From contig CM037888.1 in the NCBI GenBank assembly GCA_021292165.1, positions 27,641,140 through 27,705,139 of the forward strand: a stretch of DNA of 64,000 bases. Direction: 5' to 3'. Below are positions 18,313-28,841 of this stretch, piece after piece. The stretch comes from Shinisaurus crocodilurus (taxonomy: Eukaryota; Chordata; Lepidosauria; Squamata; Shinisauridae). Position numbers and translations under genes: made by a program. The notes below the pieces were generated by a model. It had not been told where the DNA came from. It did no database searches and saw only the letters and a list, made by a program, of their open reading frames with translations. How positions within the stretch are numbered: the stretch's first letter is position 1; each line of letters begins with the position of its first letter.

Positions 18313-18794
18313 ACGACACACCCCAAATTAAAAGCAACAACAGGTTGCACACACACACACACACCGAGGATGCCCCCCCCACTGCCCCCCATCCCAAAGC
18401 TTACCAGGTAGCAGTGAGCTGTATTTCTTTCTTTCTCTGGGGCCCAGAGGTATTCTGAGGAAAAGAAAGAAAGATGGCTGAGTGGTTAGAAACTGGACCT
18501 TGCCTCCAAAAAGTTAAAAAAAAATCAGGGGGAGCAGGAGGGTTTGGGGGCACCAAGAGAAATGTCTGGGGGTGCCAGGGCATCTGTGGGTGGTCCTACA
18601 TTTGGGACCTCAACCATGGATGATGGAATAATTGGAGACTTTAAAGAAGAGGTCTATTGGTGATATATTTTGGTACTCAGTGATATCAACACTTTCCATC
18701 TTAAAATGTAATGGCCATGGCGTGAGGAGAGAAGCTTATGGGAGACTATTAGTGGCTGGATATTTGAAGGGGTAAGCTGCAGCTATTCCAGAAG

Positions 18795-18955
18795 CTGGTG
18801 GCTCATCTTCACAGGCTGTATTTAAGCAGAGGCTGGAGAGACATCCATCAGAGATGCTGTAGATGCATCCAGCCAGCGTTGCAGATCTTGCATTGAGCGC
18901 GGGGCTGGACTAGATGGCATCTAAGGATACCTTCCATCATCATGATTCTATAGGG
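18795..18955 (+). mobile_element. CR1 LINE 3' end fragment
   Basis: Old CR1 tail: GGCTGTATTTAAGCAGAGGC, CTTGCATTGAGCGC, GGGCTGGACTAGATGGC and a terminal ATGATTCTATAGG. CR1 elements end in an ATTCTATG-type short repeat. Only the C-terminal codons and 3' UTR remain. Confidence 0.8.
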
Positions 18956-19104
18956 CATGAATCTGCACCCAAAATCCAGCTGTTCTTGGTAGGTGTGGAG
19001 ACTCCAAAGCATGTACAGAATGTCTGAGGTCTGCTACCCAGGAACGATTGCAGTATTGCAGAGAATCTTGGGATGCAACTCCCAGCTCAAGTGTCAGCCA
19101 CTAG

Positions 19105-19200
19105 CATAGGAGAATGTCTGTAGCTCAGTGACAGAGCACCTGCTTTGCATGCTAGTGGTCCCAGGTTCAATCCCTGGTATCTCCGTGAGGGGCTCAGCCA
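19105..19200 (+). mobile_element. tRNA-derived SINE head, truncated
   Basis: GTAGCTCAGTGACAGAGCAC (box A-like), TGCTTTGCATGCTAG and CCCAGGTTCAATCCCTGG (box B-like) match the SINE at 9852. The body after about 19200 is missing. Confidence 0.8.
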
Positions 19201-19479
19201 AGAAATGGCTACCAATGCAAGCCAAGAAAGGGCTACCAAACATAAACTGAAACAGAAATATATTAAAATTCTTCTAGAGGGGATTTGGATCTCGATTTTA
19301 GAGATTTTCCAGGGGACAGGATTTCCACAAGTGTGGGGCAGTCCCCCAAAATGGCTCCTTAGGTGCTTTTGCCACCTGAACTCTGTCATTTGCAAAGCGA
19401 GAGAATCCGGGTCTGCCACAGCCAGAACAAAGAAGTCAGAATCCACACCATGATTACACTCTGGCTAATTTCATGAAAG

Positions 19480-20330
19480 CCACTTTAAAATGTGGGCTTC
19501 TTCCTTGTTAAACACACGCCTAATCCCAGTGTGGCAATTTGTGAAGATTAATAATGTCTCCCTCCAGGTATAAATGAATTAGAGGGATGACAAGAAGAAG
19601 AAAAAGGTTAAAGAAACCGGGTTTAATTGGAAGGCTTAGCTGGAGCACCCATCAAATCCTGGAGCCAGAAGTAGCGCCAATGCGGTGGCTCGGGTTCCAG
19701 CCACGAAAATTGCTCTCCAGTGTAAGGACTTGCTGCAAGAAGCCCACGACATATTTTTACCATTAGGGAAATCAGAGATTGGCATGCCAGCTTTCTTGTT
19801 CGGATATGATATGCATTTAAGAGATTAGATTAATAGCAGCCTAAAACCAGCTGTGTTGTGGCGGGGATAATCTTTAACTGTGTTCTGTTAAGAATTGGCC
19901 TCCTCCTTGATGTGGGCTCCCATTTTGTCTTACACACTGAAAATATTCACAGAGCTGCTTGGGAAGCCGCAAAAGAAAACCACGCTCGCCTGGCGTATGG
20001 TTTCAAAGACGTTGCCTGCTTTATGGATTTCCTTCCAATTGTAGCAACATTGGCACAGTTAATAGGGATTTCCCATTGGACTAGTAACTGGCATAACTGC
20101 TGGGCAAATAAGGCATGGAAAGGAAGATCATTGTTCTTTGAAGTCATTTTCCTGATCGTGTATAGATGTCTTGCCTAGACAGGTATTCTCTTCCCTTCCC
20201 CACCCCCCCACCCACCCACCCCACCCCCCTAGAAGGCAGTCCTACAGCAACAAGAAATGTAAGGATTGCCAAGGCATGGAAAATCTCTTCATGGAACAGG
20301 GGTCACCTCTTGGGTTGATCCAGATTCAGT
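19480..20330. other. Single-copy AT-rich DNA, possible conserved non-coding element
   Basis: No repeat or gene recognised. The frame at 19858-20178 (106 aa, MAGIIFNCVLLRIG...) has no family signature. Sequence is rich in ATTAATA, TTAATTGG, TAAT and CATTTAAG cores without the decay seen in nearby repeats. A C-rich run sits at 20198-20230. Regulatory function is a guess. Confidence 0.35.
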
Positions 20331-20639
20331 TAGACATAGAGTAGAGCCACTGACTGAAATTGATTGGGCTTGCTGGTTGTGGGTAAAGTGAGTCCCATGG
20401 ATTTCAGTAGGTCTACTCTAAGCATGACTAAATCTGCATCCAACTCTTTGTCTTGTGTGTGCTACCACCTTTCACCACCACTCTGTTTTCACACCAGTTG
20501 AAACCAAAGCTTGAAGGCCATGGGCATGGCCAGAAAGCAGTCAAAATGACTTGCCACATGGGAGAGAGGCAAAACTCAATAAAGAGGATAAAGCAGTTTA
20601 CAGAATTAAACAAGGACACAGGAGTAATATACAGGGGCC

Positions 20640-20756
20640 GTTGTCATCTTTATTTACTGCATTCTAAACCCTTCCTTCAAAGGGTTCTGAATGGTGTACA
20701 TGGTTCTCCCCCTGCCCATTTATCCCCACAACAACCCATATGATGATGACTGTTCA
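20640..20756 (-). mobile_element. MIR-like SINE or LINE tail fragment
   Basis: CCCATTTATCCCCACAACAA followed by CCCATATGATGATG is the minus-strand form of the SINE body phrase (GTTGTTGTGAGGATAAAATG) seen intact at 54945-54960. The head is not preserved. Confidence 0.5.
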
Positions 20757-20762
20757 TAGATA

Positions 20763-20929
20763 GTTTCATAGATCACAGAGTTGGAAGGAGCCTACAAGGC
20801 TATCGAGTCCAACCCCCTGCTCAATGCAGGAAACTAGAGGAGGGGTCTCCCATCCAAGTAATAACCAGGCTTGACCCTGCTTAGCTTTCCACACTCAGAC
20901 AAGCTGAGCCAGCGTAAGCCACAGGCCTG
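20763..20929 (-). mobile_element. 5S rRNA-headed SINE with CR1 tail (copy 1)
   Basis: Read on the minus strand: the head GGCCTGTGGCTTACGCTGGC resembles the start of 5S rRNA. It is followed by AAAGCTAAGCAGGGTC (5S box A region), CCTGGTTATTACTTGG (intermediate element) and GGATGGGAGACC (box C). After CTCTAGTTTCCTGCATTGAG it changes to a CR1 3' end (GGGGGTTGGACTCGATAGCC, TTCCAACTCTGTGATC, TATGA). Other copies: 26141-26262, 33013-33161, 38110-38284, all on the same strand. It is inferred to be transcribed by Pol III from the 5S internal promoter and mobilised by CR1 machinery. Confidence 0.85.
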
Positions 20930-21015
20930 TATTCAAAGGTCACCTGGTGAGTTTCAGAGCTGAGTGGAAATTTGAAGAACCCAGGTTTTCCCAGTTCTAA
21001 TCCTACACTCTAATT

Positions 21016-21145
21016 CAGGGATGAATAATTTATGGCCCTTCATGTGTTTTGGCCTACAACTCCCATGATTGCATACCATTGGCTATAACGGCTAGGGTTT
21101 ATGGGAGCTGTAGGCCAAAACATCTGGAAAGCCACTAACCATTAC
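21016..21145. mobile_element. Hairpin hAT MITE, diverged copy
   Basis: CAGGGATGAATAATTTATGG at the left, TTGGCCTACAACTCCCATGA in the left arm and GGGAGCTGTAGGCCAAAACA in the right arm. It is an old member of the family at 15491 and 48571 with a weaker palindrome. Confidence 0.75.
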
Positions 21146-21199
21146 TCTATGCTGGCTCTTATATTATGAGAATAATATTCAGCATAAATTGAGCGTTCT

Positions 21200-21303
21200 A
21201 GGCTGCAATCCTATGCAACTTACTTTTGGAGTAAGCCCCACTGAAAACATTGGAGTTTATGACTTCATAGTTCATAGTAAGCCTGCATAGGATTGCACTG
21301 TCA
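21200..21303. mobile_element. Short palindromic MITE (GCAATCCTA type)
   Basis: GGCTGCAATCCTATGCAACT at the left and GCATAGGATTGCACTG at the right form inverted termini. The inside has AGTAAGCCCCACTGAA. Relatives at 21655-21752 (GCAGTCCTAGACATA ... ATAGGATTGTACTG) and 49753-49822. It is a roughly 100-bp non-coding unit of unknown superfamily. Confidence 0.7.
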
Positions 21304-21654
21304 AAGCATTCAAAGCACTTGATACATGACCTGAGGCATTTTTACAACAAACTGTAAGGTAGGTCAATGGTATTATCCCCCATATTGCAGATCAGGAAGG
21401 AGGTGAGGGACAGTGGCTTTATTTTGTTGGCAGGATTGCAATTTCAACTGAAGATATCCCAGCTGATATTCTTCATCCCTATATTGCATCAAAATGCAGA
21501 AGAAGAAGGATCAAGAATAAGAGTCAAGAAGAATGCTGCACATTCCTTTTATCTTTTATACCTTCACCTTCTTCTTATGATTCTTTTCTGATTAAGGAAA
21601 TTTTTTTGATGATTAATCCTTTGGATTTTAATCAAGCAATTAATCAATTAATTA

Positions 21655-21752
21655 TGCAGTCCTAGACATATTTTCCTGGGAATAAGTCCCATTGAACTCA
21701 ATGGAACTTACGTCTGAGTAGACATGCAAAAATAGGATTGTACTGTAAACCT
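21655..21752. mobile_element. Short palindromic MITE (GCAATCCTA type)
   Basis: GCAGTCCTAGACATATTTTC at the left, TGGGAATAAGTCCCATTGAA in the middle, ATAGGATTGTACTG at the right. Same family as 21200-21303. A further related palindrome lies at 21790-21880 (GTTGTATCCAATGCTAG ... CTAACATTAGATACACAAC). Confidence 0.7.
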
Positions 21753-22079
21753 GCGTATAAATGTAGATAGTTGCTCTACAATAAAAACCATGGGTTGTAT
21801 CCAATGCTAGTCCTACTTAGAGCAGACCCTTTGAAATGAACGGGACATATGTTGGACTAACATTAGATACACAACAGCATATTTTGTTTTTAGATAATGC
21901 ACGCACTTATCACGGCAGGCAACATCACAGAAGAGGCATTTCCTCTTGTGTGTGATAGAAAAGGGTATGCCACATCACATATAAGATGACTTCTAGTGCC
22001 CACTGCTTTTGTAATTACTTGAATTATAATCAGTGGCTCTAGGAGTGCCTCCTCCTGTATGATCCAGCCTGACTGTTAA

Positions 22080-22318
22080 GATCATCTTTGAAGGCTCTTT
22101 TCTGGATGCTGCTACCTACGATGGTGTGACACTTGACAGGTGGCTACAGGGGAAAGAGCCCTCTTCACAGTGCCTCCCCACCTCCCGTCTGTGGAATGCC
22201 CTTCCCAGGGAGATCCACCTGGCATCTTCAGTGTGTACATTTAGAGGCCAGGTTAAGACCTTCCTCTTGCAGCAAGCATTTAATCTTTAATCTGTTAATT
22301 TACTTCTCACTCTTTAAT
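22080..22318 (+). mobile_element. L2 3' region, part 1
   Basis: Degenerate L2 C-terminal codons (GAGCCCTCTTCACAGTGCCT, CTGTGGAATGCCCTTCCC, TTAAGACCTTCCTCTTGCAG, corresponding to LWNALPREIHLAS and LKTFLLQQAF), then the 3' UTR. It is interrupted by a MITE at about 22319 and resumes near 22650. Confidence 0.8.
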
Positions 22319-22650
22319 AGGGATGTGTGAGGAATCTGATGCGGGGGGGGGGTGACAATCCAGCAGATTTGCATGATTCAGCCCCCTGGATTCTGGTTTG
22401 TCAGCCCTGTGCTTGCGCCGCTGACTCTCTGTGGTGTGAATGGAGCCACCTTGCAGTCCTCCATCTCTAAGACAGGCCACGATTTGCACATTAAAAAAAA
22501 AAAAAAAAACGCTAAGGAAATTTGTGCAAAATCGGCCAATTTGTGCAAAATCAGAAGCAGTACAGCACATGGTTCTAGTGCAATTTGAACAAAACCGGCC
22601 AATTTTGCACAAAATTGGAAGCCAAAAAGCACATGGATCTAGCGTAATCT
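22319..22650. mobile_element. Hairpin MITE (TAGGGATGTGTGAGGAATC type) inside L2
   Basis: The left end TAGGGATGTGTGAGGAATCT matches 51313 and the inverted right end of the element at 52171-52732. The interior includes an A-run, then AAATTTGTGCAAAATCGGCC and a palindromic partner CCGGCCAATTTTGCACAAAA, with GCACATGGATCTAG as at 51559. The right terminus is decayed. L2 3' UTR flanks both sides. Confidence 0.75.
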
Positions 22651-22802
22651 AGAATCTTGAATAACTTTAATGTTTTACAAAAAAATATGCTGATATTTTA
22701 ATAATTGATATTTATTGTTAATTAATTATTATTTTGTTTTTGTGTTGAATGATTGTAACCTGCCCTAATGGCAATAGGCATTTGGGTGGTAGATGAATTT
22801 AA

Positions 22803-22833
<31 letters not shown>

Positions 22834-22836
22834 ATG
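22651..22836 (+). mobile_element. L2 3' region, part 2 with (AAAT)n tail
   Basis: TTGTAACCTGCCCTAATGGC, GGGTGGTAGATGAATTTAAT and an (AAAT)n run at 22800-22835 complete the L2 begun at 22080. A second (AAAT)n run follows at 22880-22902. Confidence 0.8.
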
Positions 22837-23059
22837 TCAGTATTATTTTCAATCTGCTTTCTTGATTAACTTTTCTTTTATAAATAAATAAATAAATAAA
22901 TGAAACAATAGGTTCGTCATCAATTAATTGAACTTAACTAAGTGGTGCAACATAGCAGCCTTAGTTATTACTGATTTCTTTGGTGTCCTTGAGTGTCATA
23001 GTATAGGCCAAGTTTGGATCAGAGGCCACAGGCTGCCATGTTGTTCAATGGAATGCCAG

Positions 23060-24710
23060 TTTAGCACTCCTTGCCACCTCTCTCGACTCAGCACACTGGC
23101 GCAAAGAACGGAATGACTGGCCCTCTGAGATGCTCTATGACCTATTCTGCAAGAACTCAAGTCTCCTGAACTTTATCATTACCGTCCTTTTAATAATAAG
23201 GACCAAATCTCCAGTTAACAATCCAGTGCTAAGTGCCATCAAGGAGAGAAGCGGGGGGGGGGGGGGGGAAAGGAAATTCAATTTTAGTGGGGGATGGCAG
23301 CCTTACCTTTTTGCGCTTAATTGGCCGTATTGTCTCCAAAAGTTAATTGGTTACTTAGTCCAGGTAGTTAGTAAAATGTTTAGCTGCGTCAAAAGCTCAG
23401 GCTCCCTTTGTTAATGGGGCATGAAATGGAATGTTTGATACTGCAAATAAAATCAGTGATATTCAAGGCTGTTATGGTAGGTAATGCGTTGAAACTGCCA
23501 TTTAATGGGTCCTGGAAGATTAGGGTAGTGTCAGCTGGAACCGCCCGGTCTCTTTTCTGACATTGTTAGTTGCCTCTTCATTTACTTAACGTCTGTCTGC
23601 ACTGATTACATAGACATAAAACTCCTTACAAAAAAACAACAGAGACACGCTCTATTAGCAGTCCAATTAGAACTATTTGCATATTACAGTTCATTTCTGC
23701 TTAAGTGAATCCCTAATACAACTTTAGGAGAGGGGGGGGGGAAGAAAAGAAATATAGTGTAATTTAAAGAAGAAAAGAAGGGAGTAAATGTAAAAGAGAG
23801 AGAGAGGGGACGGAACAGCCTTAAAGGTGAGTGCTACTCTGCTTCCTTCTTTTCGTGCACTGTAGATGTCCAAGGAAGGAAGGAAGGTAGATAGATGCTG
23901 GAGCTACAGAGAGGTAAACAAATTGTATTAGTGTCTTTGATGACACACTAATATTGGCATTAAAAGAACTAATACCCACTTTATATGCCTCCCTCCCCCC
24001 CCCCCACCCGAACACACAAGCGACGAGCTTAAGCAATACTTTGTAATGGTCTATTCTTTAAAAGGATGTGCTAGATCAAGCTCAGCCTCTGCTTCCTCAA
24101 GCAAAACAGGTAATGCCTTCACGAATGGGCCTCACGAGGAACGGCACTCGATGCCGCGCGTGGCTTACCTAAACCATTAGCAAGCAGCAGCAAATGTTCC
24201 CGATTCCCCTCGCCGTCCCTCACGGAGGCGACGCACGGGGCTTCAGTTGGACGGCATTGTTTGCCACTAACCTGGAAAGTCTGGGATGCCTGCTGCATGG
24301 TGACAGACAGACCTGTTTCCTGTGGGGGGGGTGTCTCTCTCTCTGGGCCATGTATCCTTCACACTTCAGAAACCAGAACCATTTTACATGGAAGAGGGAG
24401 GCTGGGGAAGAAGTGGCCAATTACAAGGCCACAGTGTCTGAGAGGAGAATCTCCTCTCTGAGGTAATGTCTCGCACATTATTCCTCAAGCCAGCTGTGCC
24501 ATATGGGTTGGGATGGGTTGGGGGAAGGGGATTGGTAGAACTCACTCTGAAGCAGAGATAACTGGGGATTTCAGATGATATAATCCAACCAACCCTATTA
24601 ACCCAAGGACCTAGGAAACTGTCTTATAGTGAGTCAGTCTAGCAATTTCAGTCTAGCAGTCCAGTTTCTCATGGCCATTCATCACCCATGAAAGTGGGAG
24701 AGGCATGTAG
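23060..24710. other. Single-copy DNA with candidate regulatory blocks
   Basis: No gene recognised. 23130-23760 is AT-rich and repeat-free apart from poly-G runs (23252-23268, 23729-23740), with many TTAATT, CATTTAA and GTTAATG cores. 24120-24260 is locally CpG-rich (ACGAGGAACGGCACTCGATG, GAGGCGACGCACGGGGC) without a recognisable exon. Function unknown. Confidence 0.35.
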
Positions 24711-24711
24711 T

Positions 24712-25140
24712 GACTTCTTGGGTGGGGTGATTAACTCTCAGAATTTTCGGGATGTGGTCGTCGTACTTTTAAATACGAAGTGGACAGGAGTCTTCCTTTC
24801 TTTTACACTCCAGGAAGGAAGTGGCTTGGCTGTTCTCAGCAGCCCAGCTGTGTTCCTGGGACAGAAGCCCCCTGGGAATGACACCACATCATGACACCAC
24901 ATTGCTCCCAGGGGCTTTCTTGGGGAGGAAAAGATGGCTGCCCCCATAGGTCATGGCACAGTGCCATTCCCAGGGACGATGTGTCCCCTGGAACACAGCA
25001 GGCCTGCTACGAGTAGAAGTGCCGGCAAGGCCTTTGGGGGAAGGGGTAAAAGAAAGAAAGTCTCGCAGGTACCTCGTATTCAATGGTAAGGACCACTCCC
25101 AAATGATTGCCTTCACCCCAAAAGATTGCTCCAGTCATTT
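24712..25140. mobile_element. Large inverted-repeat element (~430 bp hairpin)
   Basis: The left arm AAATACGAAGTGGACAGGAG, TTTCTTTTACACTCC, AGCCCAGCTGTGTTCCTGGG and CCCCCTGGGAATGACACC pairs with right-arm GGTCATGGCACAGTGCCATTCC, CCCCTGGAACACAGCAGGCC, GGGGTAAAAGAAAGAAAG and ACCTCGTATTCAA. Outer parts also pair (TTGGGTGGGGTGATTA with TGATTGCCTTCACCCC). No coding capacity. It is a palindromic DNA transposon derivative of unassigned family. Confidence 0.7.
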
Positions 25141-25224
25141 TCATCCCCCCCCCCCAAAAAAAGAGTTGCAAAAGTTACTAGGCTGAATACTTCATCCAAC
25201 CACGTTTCAGATAGAGGACTTTCC

Positions 25225-25312
25225 CCAGCCGTCTCAAGGGATGCTGGCAATCGAACCTGGGACTTTCTGCATGCACAGCAGGTGCTCTACCCCTGAGCTG
25301 CATTCCCTTTCC
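25225..25312 (-). mobile_element. tRNA-derived SINE head (minus strand)
   Basis: Minus-strand form of the SINE head: GGGAATGCAGCTCAGGGGTA, GAGCACCTGCTGTGCATGCA and GTCCCAGGTTCGATTGCC (box B). The body and tail are absent or unrecognisable. Confidence 0.8.
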
Positions 25313-25689
25313 CCATAGGCCCATTTCTCTTTTCTGGGGCCTCTTGCTGGCTGTAAACCGTTGTCCCTATTTTGCTTTTGGGGGAGGCTTTGGGGATTTT
25401 TGGAATGAGTCCTTCTTCGGGTATCAGCCCCCTCCTCTATGCCTGTCTGTACAAGTGGCATCTCTGAATGGGGCTGGGATGCATCGTGACCTTTGTGCAT
25501 CGGCATATAAATGGTGCTCCATCGAGCAGAACCTGCCCTTTCACAGGCCGCAGTTGGTAAGGTTCATTTTGAGCTGTGAAGTATAAGAGCGTTTTGCAGG
25601 CCAAGCAATGACAGATTAAATGAATGCATGGTACAACAGGGAGGGAGACCAAAGCGTTCAGCAGTGCGGAGTGAGGAGTGATCCTTACA

Positions 25690-26139
25690 GTGAACTAGGG
25701 GTATTCTGTGTACACAAGACGGGTCCCTGTTTTGATCTGTAAAATATTGGAGGGTATGTAACGAGGGACAGGGGCATTTCAGGGATGGCCCCACATCTTT
25801 GCAACTCCCTCCCCATAGAACTGGATGGCAGCAAGGGAGAGGGCCTTCTCGGTGTTGTTGGCGCTCCCCACTGAGGTCCACCTGGAGCCAACATTGCCAT
25901 ATTTTCAGCGCCAGGTTAACACTTTCCTCTACTCCAAGGTATTGGACAGCATTGTTTTTCTCAGGTCCCGGATATCTTATTGTAACCGTTTTTTAGCTGT
26001 TTTAAATGATTTTTAAATTCTGTATGTTGAAGATTTTATGTTATGTTATTGTTATCTTGTATTTATGGGTTGTAATTATTATTATTTTTTGAACTGCCCA
26101 AAGATTTTTGGCTATTGGGCCATATAGAAATGAAATCCA
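25690..26139 (+). mobile_element. L2 3' end, degenerate
   Basis: Residues AARERAFSVLLALPTEVHLEPTLPYFQRQ are recognisable at 25825-25915 in one frame, matching L2 AFSVVAPxLWNxLPxEVHLxP and FRRQLK. The 3' UTR includes TGAACTGCCCAAAGATTTTT and GGCTATTGGGCCATATAGAA. A 5S-headed SINE follows directly at the tail. Confidence 0.75.
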
Positions 26140-26140
26140 T

Positions 26141-26262
26141 GAAATCCAACCCCCTGCTCAATGGAGGAAACTAGAGGAGGGGTCTCCCATCCAAGTAATA
26201 ACCAGGCCTGACCCTGCTTAGCTTTCCACGCTCAGACAAGCCGAGCCAGCGTGAGCCATTGG
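26141..26262 (-). mobile_element. 5S rRNA-headed SINE with CR1 tail (copy 2, tail shortened)
   Basis: The minus strand shows GCTCACGCTGGCTCGGCTTG, AAAGCTAAGCAGGGTCAGGC, CTGGTTATTACTTGGATGGG and AGACCCCTCCTCTAGTTTCC, then only the start of the CR1 part (ATTGAGCAGGGGGTTGGATT). It abuts the end of an L2 3' UTR. Confidence 0.82.
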
Positions 26263-26413
26263 GACCCTAGTGTACTAGGTAAGGGATTTTTTAACCCTTT
26301 GCCTCACACTGTGGCCCCAGTCCAGATCAGTGCCTGTGTGCCTGCAATTTTTCTTGCCCAAAAGTGACCGATTTGTGTTAATAAATTGCATTTGGACAAT
26401 GAAAATTCCATGG

Positions 26414-26456
<43 letters not shown>
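26414..26456 (+). repeat. (TG)n microsatellite
   Basis: About 21 GT units, the longest pure TG run in the window. Confidence 0.95.
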
Positions 26457-26457
<1 letters not shown>

Positions 26458-26513
26458 TCCTGCTAGGGACTACAGCAGGGGAGCAAAAGCCCCCTACCTC
26501 TCATGGCTAGGGT

Positions 26514-26690
26514 TTATTTATTTATTTATTTATTGCATTTATACCTCACTCTTCAGCCAGAAAATGCTCCCAGAGTGGCTTACAAAGATTAATGATAAGA
26601 CCGTCCCTGCCCTCAGGCTCACAATCTAAAAGACACGACACAAAAGGGAAAGGGATTGGGAGGGAGGAGGAAGAATGCAAAACTCAGGCA
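26514..26690 (-). mobile_element. LINE 3' end on minus strand, L2-like
   Basis: TTTATTTATTTATTTATTGC then ATTTATACCTCACTCTTCAG and CTCCCAGAGTGGCTTACAAA: the minus-strand form of a tail that reads GCCACTCTGGGAGCATTTTC ... TATAAATGCAATAAATAAAT. An L2-type (AAAT)n terminus. Confidence 0.65.
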
Positions 26691-27102
26691 CCAGTTCTTA
26701 GTTAAAAAGGTTCTTATAGGTTTTCTTTCTTTTATCTTCTTTTATTTTTCCTGGCAGGGAAGGGCAAACCAAGCTCCCTGCAGCTGCTCCCTCTCCAGCT
26801 GATGTATGGGGCCAGGTTGGTCTCCCCCTTGCTGTGATGTTACTCCTGGGAGGCAGGGGGTGCAGCCTCCCAGTGGCCCTTGGGTCCCAATCCTGATCAC
26901 GTCACTGAGCTTACTTTAGAGTAAAAAGAAAAGAAAGAAAGAGCCAGTTGCTTGCTAAGTCTTCAATGTAATGTGTAGCTTGGCACTAAGGAGAAAAGGC
27001 ATAGGAATCTCTCCAGAAGCCACAGAACTGCTCCAATGGAATAATTTTCACTACCATCACTCTGAACACCTGGGCCTTTCTCCAGCTAAAATGAGTCATA
27101 CT

Positions 27103-27483
27103 TAGGGGTGGGTGATCCGCCGGGACTCGACCTGCCTGCGGCTTGGCAGCGGCTGCTGCTGCACCTGCCGAGCCGGGCTGAAAGCGGATGCGCGCTGCAC
27201 CGCTTGCCAGACTTTTGGATTCCTGGTGTGCTGCTGTTTACATAGAAAATGCCTGAAGATACATCAAAAGCCGCACAATGTGCACAAATTATGCAAATTG
27301 TGGCCGCTTTAGGAATATCTTAAGGCATTTTCTACGTAAACAGCGGCCTGCCAGGAACCTGGAAGTTGCTTCCCCCCCAGCTCGACTCTGGAAAATGTGA
27401 GTCAAGCCAGGGAACAGGTAAGCAGGACGGAGTTCAGGGAGTCAAGCCCGGCTAGTCTGCCAGATTTCCACACACACCCCTGA
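27103..27483. mobile_element. Palindromic MITE with CpG-rich arms
   Basis: AGGGGTGGGTGATCCG at the left and CCACACACACCCCT at the right are inverted. The central arms CTGCTGTTTACATAGAAAAT and GCATTTTCTACGTAAACAGC pair, as do GATTCCTGG and CCAGGAAC. The left arm has ACTCGACCTGCCTGCGGCTT. No coding capacity. Confidence 0.7.
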
Positions 27484-27591
27484 AACAAAATAATCATACA
27501 TCCCGCTAGTCTGTACTGTCACTGAAGTACGGAACTTGACTCACTTCTATATTTCAGTGGAAGTGAGTGAAGTTCCACTGAAATCAATGCT

Positions 27592-28097
27592 AGGGATGGG
27601 TGAGGATTTTATTTCAGTTTGTCTTTTGATTAGAATTGACCAAAGGTCATAGATGCCTTCCTATTAATAATGGAAAGAACTTGGGATTAAACAAAACAAA
27701 CAAAAAGAATGTGGGAGAAAGCAAATTTGACAGATTTGTCCAGGCAGTGGGATTTTAATTCTTAGCTCTTAAAATTCTGGATTTGAATCCCTGTGTATTC
27801 AGCCATGTTGGTGGAGCTGAATTAGGATTTCCATTTCCATTTCAGGCTCCTTGCCTTTAGCAGCAGCCACATGGCAGGCAGGCTAAACATGGTCCTCTCA
27901 ATGCCCGGGAATAGCTGTATCTATTGAATTTGGTCAGTGCAGAAGAGTGAGAAATTCATTCCAGTTCAGTTTTGATAGGAATATGCCAAAATTCCTTCAT
28001 ATTTGGGATGAACAGAACTTGAGGGGGGTTTTGTTGCTGGATTTTTAAAAATCAAATTGTGAGATATTGAGACTGACAGATTCATCCGTCCCTATCA
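27592..28097. mobile_element. MITE, TAGGGATGGGTGA type
   Basis: The left end TAGGGATGGGTGAGGATTTT and the right end, as reverse complement, AGGGACGGATGAATCTGTC. Flanks ATCAATGC and ATCAAAGG match at 6 of 8. The interior carries TTTCAGTTTGTCTTTTGATT and the partner CAGTTCAGTTTTGATAGGAA. Relatives: 39905-40547, 41601-41754, 55326-55640. Confidence 0.7.
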
Positions 28098-28099
28098 AA

Positions 28100-28688
28100 G
28101 GCATGTGAGTCACAACTCGTGATGGGCAAACTGACCCCGAGTGACTTTGTTATTTACTCGGAAAATAACACAGTCGCCCATGTTCTCTCTGAGGGACAAG
28201 CGTGCTCCCTCAGAGAGAACTCTTGTTCCACGTAAATGGCCTTTTGCACATGTGTGATATAAAAAATGCATCCTGGGAGCTGTAGTCTGGAATCATGTAG
28301 CACCTCCTCGGATTCAGAGCTGTGGTGGCAGCAGTGACAATGAGGAAAGAGACTGCAGGGTGACTAAAGATTGCAGGGTGTGTGTGTGCTGCTGAGTCCT
28401 CCTCCTCCTCCTCGCAGGGCTAGAGCAGTGGTGGAAGTGAGGACGGAAGCAGCACCAGATTAGGCAAGGAAAGGGTTGCTCCCACCAAGGCGGTGCATAC
28501 GTAGAAATGCCATTGTTTAGATACAGAAGCTGAGCTCGTGATCAATCCTCAACTTAATTGTGAATTTGTAAACCGCTGGCCCAGGCTCCTTGAAAAGGTG
28601 AGCATTATAAGTGGGCGAGGTATGACCAGTGAATGGACTAATTATGAAATTTGGCAGCATCACATCTTATCTAAGACCCACTTAGGGA

Positions 28689-28725
<37 letters not shown>

Positions 28726-28840
28726 AATGCCTATTTGACTCTCTTTTTTCCTGTTTCATTGTTTCACTTTCTGGAGTGATATGTTATGGAATTTATTCAA
28801 AATGTTCAACTCTCTCATATGGCTAGATGTGATAATATGC
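28100..28840. other. Intergenic DNA with hairpins and an (ATT)n run
   Basis: The hairpin GTTCTCTCTGAGGGA / TCCCTCAGAGAGAAC lies at 28171-28222. ATGCATCCTGGGAGCTGTAG (28267-28286) is a minus-strand ZNF143/THAP11-like motif. (ATT)n runs at 28688-28724. No gene is supported. The block 28115-28500 may be another hairpin MITE. Confidence 0.45.
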
Positions 28841-28841
28841 A

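Larger units (their letters stand above)
17436..18610. mobile_element. hAT-like element hosting a nested MITE
   Basis: The left end CAGAGGTCCTCAACCTTTCA with following GGGCCTGTGGGCACATCCTGG, and a right end containing GGGGGTGCCAGGGCATCTGT then GGGACCTCAACCATGG, look like inverted termini of a CAGNGGTYYTCAACC-type hAT element. Most of the interior is CA-rich low-complexity DNA (17700-17905), and a second MITE lies at about 17905-18312. The TSD is unclear, so the borders are provisional. Confidence 0.5.

Noticed and set aside
19858..20178. 106-aa ORF as a host gene or exon
   Set aside because: No domain, no splice-site logic that I can defend and no homologue that I recognise; the length is compatible with chance.
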